Assembly (NCBI RefSeq): GCF_900156175.1
Contig: NZ_FTMV01000022.1
Coordinates: 21,675-85,674, forward strand
Direction: 5' to 3'
From: Janthinobacterium sp. TND4EL3
GTDB taxonomy: Bacteria > Pseudomonadota > Gammaproteobacteria > Burkholderiales > Burkholderiaceae_D
Length of the DNA: 64,000 bases
How positions within the stretch are numbered: the stretch's first letter is position 1; every line of letters starts with the position of its first letter. Below the pieces are notes generated by a model. The model did no database searches. It saw only the letters and a list, made by a program, of their open reading frames with translations, and was not told where the DNA came from. Both the position numbers and the translations under genes were made by a program. Below are positions 25,181 through 34,425 of this stretch, piece after piece.

Positions 25181-26365
25181 TCACGTGTACAGATTGATGT
25201 CGAGCGCCGCCACGACGCGCCGCAGCTGGTTGGCAAACGTGATGTTGTTGCCGCCCGCAAACAGCAGCCCGACGGGATTGCGCTGCTGGTTCCAGGTCCA
25301 GATGGACGAACCTGAATCGCCGCCCGCGCTGAAGGCGCCGCTCACGCCCGTGATGGCGATCTGGTCCTGGAACAGCGCGATCCTGCCGCCGCCGTAATTG
25401 ACGTTGATGGTGGCGCCCAGGCCCGTGATGCGGCCCTGCGTCAGTTGCGTCGTGCGTCCCGATTTGCCGACCAGCATGCCCAGCGCGGGCGCCACCAGCG
25501 CATTGCTGATGCGGAAATACGCGGGCACGCCGCCGCTCAGGTAGACCAGTTCCGGCCGCACGCGGTCTGGCCAGGCCCAGCCGGTGGCGCAATCGACGAA
25601 ATTGACGCCGCCGCTGAAGTTGATGGGCACGAAACGTTCGAGCACGGCGATCTGGTCTTGCGGACAGCGGCCGCCGTCGATGGGACCGGGCTGCACGATG
25701 CAGTCGTTGAACACGCCGCCGTTGGCATTGGCCAGCACGTGATTGTTGCTCAGGATCATCAAGCGGGTGTTGCGCGGCGGCGTGCGCCCCACGGCCAGGC
25801 AGGCGATGGTGCCGGCCGTGATGCGGAAATGCCCGACCGACACGCCGCCCGGGGCCGGGCGCAGGCGGAAACGGTGGGGCTGCGCGTCGATCACGCCCGT
25901 GACGACGATATTGACGGGCACCTTGTCGCTGGCCACGGCGCGCACGCCCATGGCGCCCACGATGGCGGCCTTGGCGCGGTCGACCGAGGTGGGCTCGGCC
26001 ACGTACAGGGTCAGCGCCGGCATGCCCGGCTCGCCGGACGAGCTGTCGCTGGCGCCCTCGCCCAGGCCGATGGACACGCCCTGGATATTGCCCGCATCGC
26101 TGAAGGCGTCGGCCGCGCGCACGCCCGCCGCCTGCGATATCGCCTGGCGCATGCCGTCCTCGATGCTGCGCTTGATTTCCAGCAACTCCATGCTGACCCC
26201 GCTCAGGGCGTCGGGCACTTCCGACACGGAAGCGCTCTCGATATGGCCGTCGTCATCGCCCGGCGCGGCGAACTGCTGCGGCGCTTCTTCATCGTCCGCA
26301 CTCTGTCCCCTGCCAGGCGCATTGCCGGGCGGGGCGCTGAAACCATTGTCATTGCCGATCATCAT
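25181..26365 (-). CDS. Chymotrypsin-fold serine protease with N-terminal regulatory domain
   Basis: A 394-residue protein with no signal peptide. The first 110 residues are low complexity and helical; about residues 110-200 form an alpha/beta domain ending VPVNIVVTGVIDAQPHRFRLRPAPGG; the rest is a trypsin-like domain. The catalytic triad is visible as SNNHVLAN (His), NFVDCATGW (Asp) and SAGGDSGSSIW (Ser). GAGGAGA precedes the ATG. It is divergent from prkA. Lack of an export signal suggests a cytosolic protease or non-classical release; the target is unknown. Confidence 0.8.
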   Translation of the reverse strand: MMIGNDNGFSAPPGNAPGRGQSADDEEAPQQFAAPGDDDGHIESASVSEVPDALSGVSMELLEIKRSIEDGMRQAISQAAGVRAADAFSDAGNIQGVSIGLGEGASDSSSGEPGMPALTLYVAEPTSVDRAKAAIVGAMGVRAVASDKVPVNIVVTGVIDAQPHRFRLRPAPGGVSVGHFRITAGTIACLAVGRTPPRNTRLMILSNNHVLANANGGVFNDCIVQPGPIDGGRCPQDQIAVLERFVPINFSGGVNFVDCATGWAWPDRVRPELVYLSGGVPAYFRISNALVAPALGMLVGKSGRTTQLTQGRITGLGATINVNYGGGRIALFQDQIAITGVSGAFSAGGDSGSSIWTWNQQRNPVGLLFAGGNNITFANQLRRVVAALDINLYT

Positions 26366-26615
26366 GTTCTCCTCGTGGGTCGCTGCGAACGTCCAGTGTG
26401 GGCCGGCGGCGCCGGCCGGTATTGATCTGGATTGAAGCGGCGCAGCTGCGGGACGGGCGGCCCGCCCCTGTGCTAACTGCGCCGGAAATAGTTCCCTTTT
26501 CAGGCTTGAGCCAGATCAGGCGTGCAACCAGGCTGCGCGCCGTATACTGGATCGGCTGGCTGCGAGCATGGCCTGCACCACGGCAGTGCGCGGCAATGGC
26601 AGGAATGGAGAAACG

Positions 26616-28652
26616 ATGACGAGCTCAGGTACGACACGCCTTTCCAGCGACAACGATGCGCCCGCGCCTGCGGCGCAGGCGGACGGGGCCGACCGCCACG
26701 ACGGCCAGGAACCGGCGGACGACGCGGGCCGGCGCAGCCGCTTCGTGCACGGCCTGGCGGCCTATGCGGCGCAGCATCGCGGCAGCCCCTGGCGCGGCAG
26801 CTTTGGCGACTTCCTCGAACACATCCTGCCCACGGGCGCCGCCCTGCTGGCGCGCAGCGCCCACCAGTATCTGTGGGACATGATGCGTGCGAATGGCGAC
26901 ACGGATGGCAGCGGGCGCTTCCGCTGCCGCCTGTTCGACGACGAGCTGTTCGGCATTGACGAGGCAATCGACCGCGTGGCCGCCTACTTCAAGGCGGCCG
27001 CCGCCGGCTCCGAGGTGGGCCGGCGCATGCTGCTGTTGCTGGGTCCGCCGTCGGGCGGCAAGTCGACCATGGTGATCCTGCTCAAGCGGGGCCTGGAAGA
27101 GTACAGCCACAGCAGCGAAGGCGCGCTGTACGCCATCGCCGGTTGTCCCGTGCACGAATCGCCGCTGCACCTGGTGCCGCACAGCATGCGCGCGGGTTTT
27201 CGCGCCAGCTATGGCCTCGACCTGCACGGCGAGCTGTGCCCCCATTGCATGGCGCGCCTGGAAGAACAGTACGCGGGCGACTTCCTGCGCATGCCCGTCG
27301 AACGCCTCTATATCTCGGAAGCGGGCCGCTGCGGCATCGGCACGTATGCGCCGCACGACCCCACGACGGCCGACCTGGCCGACCTCGTCGGCTCCGTCGA
27401 CCTGTCGAAGGTGGCGCAGTACGGCGACGAGGGCGACCCGCGCGCCTGGTCGTGGTCGGGCGCCGTCTACGCGGCCAGCCGGGGCATGCTCGAAATGATC
27501 GAAATCCTCAAGGTCAAGCGCGAATTCCTGTACCTGCTGCTGACACTCACCCAGGAAAAGAACGTCAAGGTGTCGCGCTTCCCCCTGATTTACCTCGATG
27601 AAACCATCCTCGCGCACACGAATCTGGCGGAATTTCGCAAATTCCTGCAAGAAAGCGAGAACGAGGCCCTGCTCGACCGCATGGTCATCGTGCAAGTGCC
27701 CTACACGCTCAATTACCGCGAGGAAGCGCGCATCTACCGCAAGCTGATCCTGTCGGCCGCGCCCGCCTTCCGTGGCGTGCACCTGGACCCGCACGTGCTG
27801 CATGCGGCGGCCGTGTTCGCCATCCTCAGCCGCCTGCCCGAGGGCGACGACAAGGAGGCGGAACTGGTCAAGAAGCTGCGCATCTATGCCGATGAAGACG
27901 TCGATGACTTGCAGCATGCCGAGGTCAGGCGCATCCGCGAGCGCGACAGGGCGCCCGACGAGGGCCTGGCCGGCGTCTCGCCCCGCTTTGTCATCAACGC
28001 CCTGTCGCACGCCATCATCGCCGCCCAGCGCAACAGCCTGACCACCATGGACGTGCTGCTGGCCCTGAAGGACGGCATCGAGAGCGATGCGCGCATCGAA
28101 CCGCGGCGCAAGCGCAAGTGGATCGACTATCTGGTGCTCACGCGCAAGGACTTCTATAACCGCTGGGTCAAGGCCGACGTGCACAAGGCCCTGTTCGTCT
28201 CGTTCGAGCACGAGGCGCAGGACTTGCTGAACAAGTATCTCGATGAAGTCGAGGCCATGCTCGACAACCGGCAGATCCGCGACCCCATCACCAGCGAAGA
28301 GCGGCGGCCCGACGAGCGTTTCCTGCGCGCCGTGGAAGAAAAGATCCAGATCAGCGATTCTGGCAAGCAATCATTCCGCCAGGAAGTGGTGCGCAAGGCC
28401 ATGGGCGCCTTCAAGCGGGGCGAAGCGTTCGGCCTGGGCAGCCACGCTCAGCTCAACGACGCCGTGCAGCAGTATCTGTTCGAGCAGCGGCGCGACGTGC
28501 TGCGCCTCGTCAGCTCGGCCAAGCGCCCCGACGACGACGTGCGGGCGAAGATTTCCGCCGTCGAGCAGCGCCTCGTCGACGAATACGGCTACGACGCCCA
28601 CAGCGCGCGCGAAGCGCTCAACTACGTCACCACCCTGCTGGCCCAGGAGTAG
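26616..28652 (+). CDS. prkA: PrkA-type serine protein kinase/AAA protein (YeaG)
   Basis: A 678-residue protein of the PrkA family. After a charged N-terminus it has a P-loop GPPSGGKST (residues 143-151) in an AAA-like domain, ELCPHCMARLEEQ (family CxxC), the phrase VKVSRFPLIYLDETILAHTNLAEFRKF, and a C-terminal PrkA domain. YeaG is a stress kinase made under starvation in enteric bacteria. The start MTSSGTTR follows GGAGAAA; an upstream ATG at 26568 has no site. It is first of three genes with the yeaH and spoVR homologues, a widely conserved operon. Confidence 0.93.
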   Translation: MTSSGTTRLSSDNDAPAPAAQADGADRHDGQEPADDAGRRSRFVHGLAAYAAQHRGSPWRGSFGDFLEHILPTGAALLARSAHQYLWDMMRANGDTDGSGRFRCRLFDDELFGIDEAIDRVAAYFKAAAAGSEVGRRMLLLLGPPSGGKSTMVILLKRGLEEYSHSSEGALYAIAGCPVHESPLHLVPHSMRAGFRASYGLDLHGELCPHCMARLEEQYAGDFLRMPVERLYISEAGRCGIGTYAPHDPTTADLADLVGSVDLSKVAQYGDEGDPRAWSWSGAVYAASRGMLEMIEILKVKREFLYLLLTLTQEKNVKVSRFPLIYLDETILAHTNLAEFRKFLQESENEALLDRMVIVQVPYTLNYREEARIYRKLILSAAPAFRGVHLDPHVLHAAAVFAILSRLPEGDDKEAELVKKLRIYADEDVDDLQHAEVRRIRERDRAPDEGLAGVSPRFVINALSHAIIAAQRNSLTTMDVLLALKDGIESDARIEPRRKRKWIDYLVLTRKDFYNRWVKADVHKALFVSFEHEAQDLLNKYLDEVEAMLDNRQIRDPITSEERRPDERFLRAVEEKIQISDSGKQSFRQEVVRKAMGAFKRGEAFGLGSHAQLNDAVQQYLFEQRRDVLRLVSSAKRPDDDVRAKISAVEQRLVDEYGYDAHSAREALNYVTTLLAQE

Positions 28653-28654
28653 CC

Positions 28655-29893
28655 ATGCCCGCCGCCGCCACGCCAGACAGGGACAGCCGCGACGCCGCGC
28701 CGGCGGCGGAGGGCGCAGCGGCCGCGCCGGCCGGGCGCCCCGTGGCCCAGCCCTGGTATGCGCTGTTTTCACGCGGCGCGCGCGACTGGCTGCGCCACAA
28801 CCAGAAGGTGCGCGCCGCCGTGCAGGCGCACTTGCCCGAGCTCATCGCCGGCCCTGACCTGATCGGCGGACCGCAGCAGCGCACGGTGCAAGTGCCCGTG
28901 CGCCTGCTCGAACATGCGCGCTTCCGCCTGGCGCCGGCGCGCAACAGCGTGGGCGCGGGCCAGGGCGAAGGCGAGCCCGGCGATATCCTGCGCGCGGCGC
29001 GCCCTGCCGGCGCGGGCGATGGCGAGGCGCAGGGCGAAGGCGGCAATGGCGAGGGCGAGGTGCGCCTGCTGCTCGAATTTGCCGTCGACGACATCCTCGA
29101 CTGGCTGTGGGACGAGCTCAAACTGCCGCACCTGAAACCGCGCCACCTGAGCGCCATCGACGAGGTGCAGCTGCAGCGCGCCGGCCTGGACCGCCATGGC
29201 GCGCGCTCGCGCCTGGACCGGCGGCGCACCGTGAAGGAAGCCATCAAGCGGCGGGCCCTGCAGGCCCGGCCCGTCCCCTTCACCAACGACGACTTGCGCT
29301 ACCGGCAGGTGCGCCTGCGGCCCCGGCCCAGCGCGAACGCCGTCGTGTTTTTCGTGCTCGACGTGTCGGCCAGCATGGCGCAGGCCGAACGCAAGCTGGC
29401 CAAGTCCTTCTTTTTCTTTGCCTTGCAGGGCTTGCGCCGCAGCTATGCCAAGGTGGAAACGCGCTTCATCGCCCATACGACGCGGGCCTGGGAATTTTCC
29501 GAAGCCGAGTTTTTCCAGGTCAACGGCATGGGCGGCACCATGGCATCCGGCGCCTTCCGCCTGAGCCTTGAACTGTTGCAACAACACTATGCACCCGGCC
29601 GCTACAATGCCTATCTGTTCTATGCGTCCGACGGCGAGAACTTCAGCGAAGACCGCAGCGCCGCCAGCCGGACCCTGGCCGAACTGGCGCCCCTGCTCAA
29701 TTACATGGGCTATGTGGAAACCGTGCCCGGCACGCCGCACAGCCTGGAAACGGAAATGCACCGCCTGTGGGCCGAGCAGGAACGCCAGGGCTTGCCCTTG
29801 CACAGCAGCATACTGGCCAGGCCGGACGACGTGTGGGCCGCCATCCGCACCTTCTTCCGCCACGAAGCGGCCAGCATCGAGGACGCGGCATGA
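28655..29893 (+). CDS. yeaH: DUF444 protein (YeaH), VWA-like
   Basis: A 412-residue cytosolic protein. The N-terminal half is charged and Gly/Glu-rich (about residues 100-135), the C-terminal half is a von Willebrand A-like domain with an atypical MIDAS (VVFFVLDVSASMAQAERKLAKSFFFFALQGL, then GGTMASGAFRLSLELL and YASDGENF). It is expected to act with PrkA in stress adaptation. It begins two bases after prkA ends and overlaps spoVR by ATGA. Confidence 0.92.
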   Translation: MPAAATPDRDSRDAAPAAEGAAAAPAGRPVAQPWYALFSRGARDWLRHNQKVRAAVQAHLPELIAGPDLIGGPQQRTVQVPVRLLEHARFRLAPARNSVGAGQGEGEPGDILRAARPAGAGDGEAQGEGGNGEGEVRLLLEFAVDDILDWLWDELKLPHLKPRHLSAIDEVQLQRAGLDRHGARSRLDRRRTVKEAIKRRALQARPVPFTNDDLRYRQVRLRPRPSANAVVFFVLDVSASMAQAERKLAKSFFFFALQGLRRSYAKVETRFIAHTTRAWEFSEAEFFQVNGMGGTMASGAFRLSLELLQQHYAPGRYNAYLFYASDGENFSEDRSAASRTLAELAPLLNYMGYVETVPGTPHSLETEMHRLWAEQERQGLPLHSSILARPDDVWAAIRTFFRHEAASIEDAA

Positions 29894-31398
29894 GCGGCCG
29901 CCATGCCACGCCCGAACCTGCCACGGGCCGCGCCATGGCGCACGCGGGCGACAGCGCAGCCCTGGCCCGCCATGCGGCCCGCATCGAAGCGCTGGCGCAG
30001 GAACTGGGGCTGGTGTTTCCTCGCGTCGATTTCGAGCTGGTGCCCGACAGCTTCATGGCCGAGATCGCCATCTATGGCTTGCCCGTGCGCATGCGCCACT
30101 GGTCGTTCGGCGTGCGCTACATCCACCAGCTCGTGCACCAGAAGATGGGCAACTCGCATATCTTCGAAGTCATGTTTCCCGGCGATCCCTGCCACGCCTA
30201 CATGGCCGAACACAATTCCGTGGCCGAAAACACCCTCGTCACGGCGCATGTGCTGGGCCATGCCGACTTTGCCAGCCGCAACGAACTGTTTTTGCGCTTC
30301 GGCGCCATGGCCGGCAAGAACATCCTCGAACAAAGCGCGGCGCGGGCGCGGCGCATCGAGGCGGCCCTGCAGCGCCACGGACAGGACCAGGTCGAAGCCG
30401 TGCTCGACGCGGCGCTGGCCCTGGAGCAGCACGTCGACATCCACGCCCCCCTGCACCGCCTGCCTTATCCCGACACGGGCGGCGCGGCCGGGGTTGGCCA
30501 CGCCGCCAAAGCGGGCGACGCCGGCCCCTTCACGCGGCGCTACCGGCGCCTGCCCGGCGAAGCGGCCGCGCTGGCGGCGCACGAGGCGGTGCGCGAGCGG
30601 CTGGCGCAGCGTCCACTGCTGCCGCCCCAGGCCGAATATGATCTATTGTGGTTTATCGCCCGCTACGGGCCGGAACTGGCCGACTGGGAGCGCGACATCT
30701 TCCTCGCCGTGCGTGAAGAGTCGTTCTATTTCTATCCCGTGTATGCGTGCCAGATCATGAACGAAGGCTGGGCTTCGTACTGGCATGCGCGGCTGCTGCG
30801 CGAAGCGCGTTTCCTGCCGCCGGAACTGTATCTGTCCGCCATCAAGTCCCATTCCGACGTCGTGCGCCCTTATGCGGGAGAACATCAGCTGGCGCTGGCC
30901 GTCAATCCCTACCACCTGGGTTTTTGCATGTGGGAACGCATCATCGACAGGCAGGGACTGGCGCGCGCGCGCGAAATCTGCCGCGATGACGACGATTTCA
31001 GCTTCATCCGCAACTACCTGGACGCGGAGCTGGCCGACCGCCTCGGCCTGTTCGTGCACGAAAGCCGCCGCGACGGCGAGACCCGCCTTGCCAGCCGCGA
31101 GCTGGCGGCCATCCGCGAAGCGATCCTGGCGCCCAAGTACAATTACGGCGCGCCGTGCATTGCCGTCACCCTGCTCAACGACGACGGCAGCCTGGTGCTG
31201 CGCCACGACCACCAGCGCGATGGCCGCGGCCTGGACCTGGAACGGGCGCAGCAGGTGCTGGCCTACATCGCCCGCGTGTGGCGCCGGCCCGTCACGCTGC
31301 ACACGGCCGATTTCCGCGGCACGCCAAAAGTGCTCAGCAGCAAAAAGGACGGCGTGCCGGAACCGCCCGCGCCGACCCCGGCCCCCGTGCCGCGCTGA
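29890..31398 (+). CDS. spoVR: SpoVR family protein (YcgB)
   Basis: A 502-residue protein of the SpoVR family. Diagnostic stretches: FEVMFPGDPCHAYMAEHNSVAENTLVTAHVLGHADFASRN, QIMNEGWASYWHARLL and AVNPYHLGFCMWERI. An Ala/Gly-rich insertion sits around residues 195-225. Biochemistry is unknown; it always clusters with prkA and yeaH. ATGA overlap with yeaH fixes the start at 29890. The C-terminus ends in a Pro-rich tail (PEPPAPTPAPVPR). Confidence 0.92.
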   Translation: MSGRHATPEPATGRAMAHAGDSAALARHAARIEALAQELGLVFPRVDFELVPDSFMAEIAIYGLPVRMRHWSFGVRYIHQLVHQKMGNSHIFEVMFPGDPCHAYMAEHNSVAENTLVTAHVLGHADFASRNELFLRFGAMAGKNILEQSAARARRIEAALQRHGQDQVEAVLDAALALEQHVDIHAPLHRLPYPDTGGAAGVGHAAKAGDAGPFTRRYRRLPGEAAALAAHEAVRERLAQRPLLPPQAEYDLLWFIARYGPELADWERDIFLAVREESFYFYPVYACQIMNEGWASYWHARLLREARFLPPELYLSAIKSHSDVVRPYAGEHQLALAVNPYHLGFCMWERIIDRQGLARAREICRDDDDFSFIRNYLDAELADRLGLFVHESRRDGETRLASRELAAIREAILAPKYNYGAPCIAVTLLNDDGSLVLRHDHQRDGRGLDLERAQQVLAYIARVWRRPVTLHTADFRGTPKVLSSKKDGVPEPPAPTPAPVPR

Positions 31399-31765
31399 AA
31401 GGCGCCCGCCCCGCCCCACCAACTGGCTGCCGGCTGCATTGCAAGCCGGGCGCGATGCCGTGCCGGCAGCCGGGGCAATGGCTCCAAACTCTGACGCTCT
31501 CCGAGAGCTATCCGATGTTATGCGCTGTTGTACGGTGATGGACGATGTCGGGCCATGTCAGAAGGCATTTTTCGAGATTCTCCGCGATTCTCCGAGGTTG
31601 ACGGCGGGGCCATGGCCGGTCCGGCCGGCGCGTAGCCGGGGCGGCTGGCACTGGCGAACGGCCGGGGCCCCGGGACCCCGCATGCGCAGCGGCGTCCATC
31701 CCGGCGTCCGTGCCGCGCCTTTGCTGCCATCCTGGCTGCGCTTGCGCTGGCATCCTCGCTTGCGC
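31399..31765. other. 367-bp gap between two convergent genes
   Basis: No gene is supported here. A 10-bp inverted repeat, GGCTGCCGGC (31425-31434) and GCCGGCAGCC (31462-31471), follows spoVR and may act as a terminator, though it lacks a T run. A smaller palindrome GCTCTC-C-GAGAGC is near 31498-31510. The rest is GC-rich with partial repeats (GATTCTCCG twice). Confidence 0.4.
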
Positions 31766-32899
31766 CTACGCCGGCGCCGGCGCCTGCGCCACGTACCAGG
31801 CGATGGTCTGCCGCAAGCCTTGCGCCAGGTCATGCGTGGGGGCGTAGCCGAGCAGGCGGGACGCCTTGGCGATGTCGGCCTGCGAGTGGCGTACGTCGCC
31901 GGCGCGGAAGTCGCCATAGTCGGGCGCCAGCGGCCGGTGGCGGGGACAGGCGGCCAGCAGCATGCGCTGCATGGTCGCGTGCAGCTGCGTCAGGCTGGTG
32001 CGGGCGTTCACGGCCACGTTGTAGACCTGGTTGACGGCCGCCGGGTCGGCGCAGGTCGCGGCCAGGATGTTCGCCTGCACGGCGTTCTGCACGTAGCAGA
32101 AGTCGCGGCTGGTGGCGCCGTCGCCGTGGATCTGCACGGCCCGCCCGTCGAGCATGGCGGCGATCCAGCGCGGTATCACGGCCGCATACGCGCCCAGCGG
32201 GTCCTGGCGCGGGCCGAAGACGTTGAAGTAGCGCAGCCCCACCGTTTCCGTGGCGTAGCAGCGCGCGTAGATTTGCGCGTACAGCTCATTGACGTATTTA
32301 CTCAGGGCATATGGCGACAGCGGTGCGCCGATGTGCTGCTCCACCTTTGGCAAGGCCGGGTGGTCGCCATACGTGGCGCTGGACGCCGCATACACGAAGC
32401 GGCGCACGCCGGCGTCGCGGGCGGCCGCCAGCATGCTGAGAAAGCCGCTGACATTGACGGCATGGCACAGCAGCGGGTCTTCCAGCGAGCGGGCCACGGA
32501 GCCGAGGGCGGCCTGGTGCAGCACGTAGTCGACGCCGGCATGCGCTGCGCCGCCGGCAGCACCGCCTGTGGCGGCAGCCCCCGCGCGCGACGGGCCGGCG
32601 CCGCACGCGGCCGCGCAAGCCTGCGGATCGCGGATGTCGCCTTCGATGAAGGTGAAGCGCCGCCACGCCGCTTCGCCCACGCTGGCGCGCACCTGTTCAA
32701 GATTGTGGCGGTGGCCCGTCATGAAGTTGTCCAGGCCGCGCACTTCCTGGCCCAGTCGCAACAGGATTTCCAGCAGGTGCGAGCCGATGAAGCCGGCCAC
32801 GCCCGTCACCAGCCAGCGCTGGGGCGTTTGCGCCAGCTGCGCGCAGGCCCGGGCGCAGGCGCTGTCGCCGGCGGCCGGATGCGAGGTATCGGCCGCCAT
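31766..32899 (-). CDS. tviC: UDP-N-acetylglucosaminuronate 4-epimerase (TviC/VipB family)
   Basis: A 377-residue extended SDR that should turn UDP-GlcNAcA into UDP-GalNAcA. The NAD site is VTGVAGFIGSH (Gly33, Gly36, Gly39); the catalytic set is ASSATYGDHP and YALSK. LDNFMTGHRHNLEQV, VDYVLHQAALGSV and DGATSRDFCYVQNAVQANILAAT match TviC/WbpP closely. A Gly/Ala-rich insertion of about 20 residues (about 98-122) lies just before VDYVLHQAA and is not typical of the family. The start overlaps the tviB stop (TGATG). Together they supply a uronic acid sugar for the exopolysaccharide. Confidence 0.9.
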   Translation of the reverse strand: MAADTSHPAAGDSACARACAQLAQTPQRWLVTGVAGFIGSHLLEILLRLGQEVRGLDNFMTGHRHNLEQVRASVGEAAWRRFTFIEGDIRDPQACAAACGAGPSRAGAAATGGAAGGAAHAGVDYVLHQAALGSVARSLEDPLLCHAVNVSGFLSMLAAARDAGVRRFVYAASSATYGDHPALPKVEQHIGAPLSPYALSKYVNELYAQIYARCYATETVGLRYFNVFGPRQDPLGAYAAVIPRWIAAMLDGRAVQIHGDGATSRDFCYVQNAVQANILAATCADPAAVNQVYNVAVNARTSLTQLHATMQRMLLAACPRHRPLAPDYGDFRAGDVRHSQADIAKASRLLGYAPTHDLAQGLRQTIAWYVAQAPAPA

Positions 32900-34206
32900 C
32901 ACAGCCGCCACACGTGCAGGCCGCCGTCCTGCAGCTGGCGGGGGTCGAAATGCGACTTGATGTCGATGAAGCAGCCGTTTTCCACCACCTTGGCCCGGTA
33001 GTCGGCCAGCGGGCGGGCCAGCAGGGCCTGGTGCGACACGGCGCTGATGATCGCTTCGGCCTGCGGCAGCTGTTCCCAGCTGTCCAGGGTCAGGCCATAT
33101 TCCTCCAGCGCTTCGCGCCCGTCGGCGACGGGGTCGTGCACGTGCACCTGCACGCCGTACGATTGCAGTTCGTGGATCATGTCGACCACTTTCGAGTTGC
33201 GCAAGTCCGGGCAGTTTTCCTTGAAGGTCAGGCCCAGCACGTTCACGCGCGCGCCTTTGAGCTTGAATCCGGCGCGCACCATTTCCTTGATGGTTTTTTC
33301 CGCCACGAACTTGGCCATGCCGTCGTTGATGCGGCGCCCGGCCAGGATCACGTGCGGGTGGTAGCCGAGCATTTCCGCCTTGTGCGTCAAATAATAGGGG
33401 TCGACGCCGATGCAGTGGCCGCCCACGAGGCCCGGGCGGAACGGCAGGAAATTCCATTTCGTGCCGGCCGCCTGCAGCACTTCCAGGGTGTCGATGCCGA
33501 TGCGGTCGAAGATGATGGCCAGTTCGTTCATCAGCGCGATGTTCAGGTCGCGCTGCGTGTTTTCGATGACCTTGGCCGCTTCGGCCACGCGGATGCTCGA
33601 GGCCCGGTGCACGCCGGCCTCGACCACGCCTTGGTACAGGCGCGCCACCCGCTCCAGCGTGGCGGCGTCGTCGCCCGAGACCACCTTGCGGATGCTGTGC
33701 AGGGTATGGTCCTTGTCGCCGGGGTTGATGCGCTCGGGCGAAAAGCCCACGTGAAAGTCTTCCTTCCAGCGCAGGCCCGAATGCTGTTCCAGCAGCGGGA
33801 TGCAGATTTCCTCGGTGGCGCCGGGATACACGGTCGATTCGTAGATGACGATGGCGCCGCGCCGCATGTGGCGCCCGACGGCCGCGCTGGCGCCGGCCAG
33901 GGCGGAGAAATCGGGATTGTGCGCGCTGTCGACGGGCGTGGGCACGGCCACGACGATGAAGTCGGCCAGCTGCAGCTCGGCCGGATCGCAGCCCACGCTC
34001 AGCCATTGCGCCGCCAGCAGCTGCTCCGTGCTCACTTCGCCCGTGGGATCGACGTGGCGCCGGTAGCTTTCCACCTTGCGCGCCGACAAATCAAAACCTA
34101 TCGTGCGCTGGCGCTTGCCGAACGCCACGGCCAGTTGCAGGCCCACGTAGCCCAGGCCCACCACGGCCACCACCTCGCCACCGCTGATTTCCACCTTGCT
34201 GTCCAT
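32899..34206 (-). CDS. tviB: UDP-N-acetylglucosamine 6-dehydrogenase (TviB/VipA family)
   Basis: A 435-residue nucleotide-sugar dehydrogenase that oxidises UDP-GlcNAc to UDP-GlcNAcA with NAD. It shows AVVGLGYVGLQLAVAFG (NAD), VVAVPTPVD, YESTVYPGATEEICIPLL, FSPERINPGDK, EAAKVIENTQRDLNIALMNELAIIF and the catalytic Cys in GGHCIGVDPYYLTH. These match TviB at length. The start is MDSKVEISGGE at 34206; the frame continues to 34278 without support. It is divergent from prsT across about 220 bp and translationally coupled to tviC. Confidence 0.92.
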   Translation of the reverse strand: MDSKVEISGGEVVAVVGLGYVGLQLAVAFGKRQRTIGFDLSARKVESYRRHVDPTGEVSTEQLLAAQWLSVGCDPAELQLADFIVVAVPTPVDSAHNPDFSALAGASAAVGRHMRRGAIVIYESTVYPGATEEICIPLLEQHSGLRWKEDFHVGFSPERINPGDKDHTLHSIRKVVSGDDAATLERVARLYQGVVEAGVHRASSIRVAEAAKVIENTQRDLNIALMNELAIIFDRIGIDTLEVLQAAGTKWNFLPFRPGLVGGHCIGVDPYYLTHKAEMLGYHPHVILAGRRINDGMAKFVAEKTIKEMVRAGFKLKGARVNVLGLTFKENCPDLRNSKVVDMIHELQSYGVQVHVHDPVADGREALEEYGLTLDSWEQLPQAEAIISAVSHQALLARPLADYRAKVVENGCFIDIKSHFDPRQLQDGGLHVWRL

Positions 34207-34425
34207 ATGCCTGTGCTCCGAATGGTTGCGGCCGGACTGTCGCCGTCCCGGAAATTCTACGGTCGCAGGCCCGGCCATTCTTGAGCAGGAACAAGAAACA
34301 CGGAGCGGATGGCGTCTGCCGCGCCATCATTCGGCGGCCTGTTGAGCGCAATCAATGAGCGCACAGGCCATCTTTTTAAAGTAGGCCATGCCCCTTCCTC
34401 ATGCATGCCGCAACCGGAGACTTCC

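Noticed and set aside
31508..31753. 81-codon minus-strand frame in the gap after spoVR
   Set aside because: Pro/Arg/Ala-rich without ribosome site or domain; not a credible gene.
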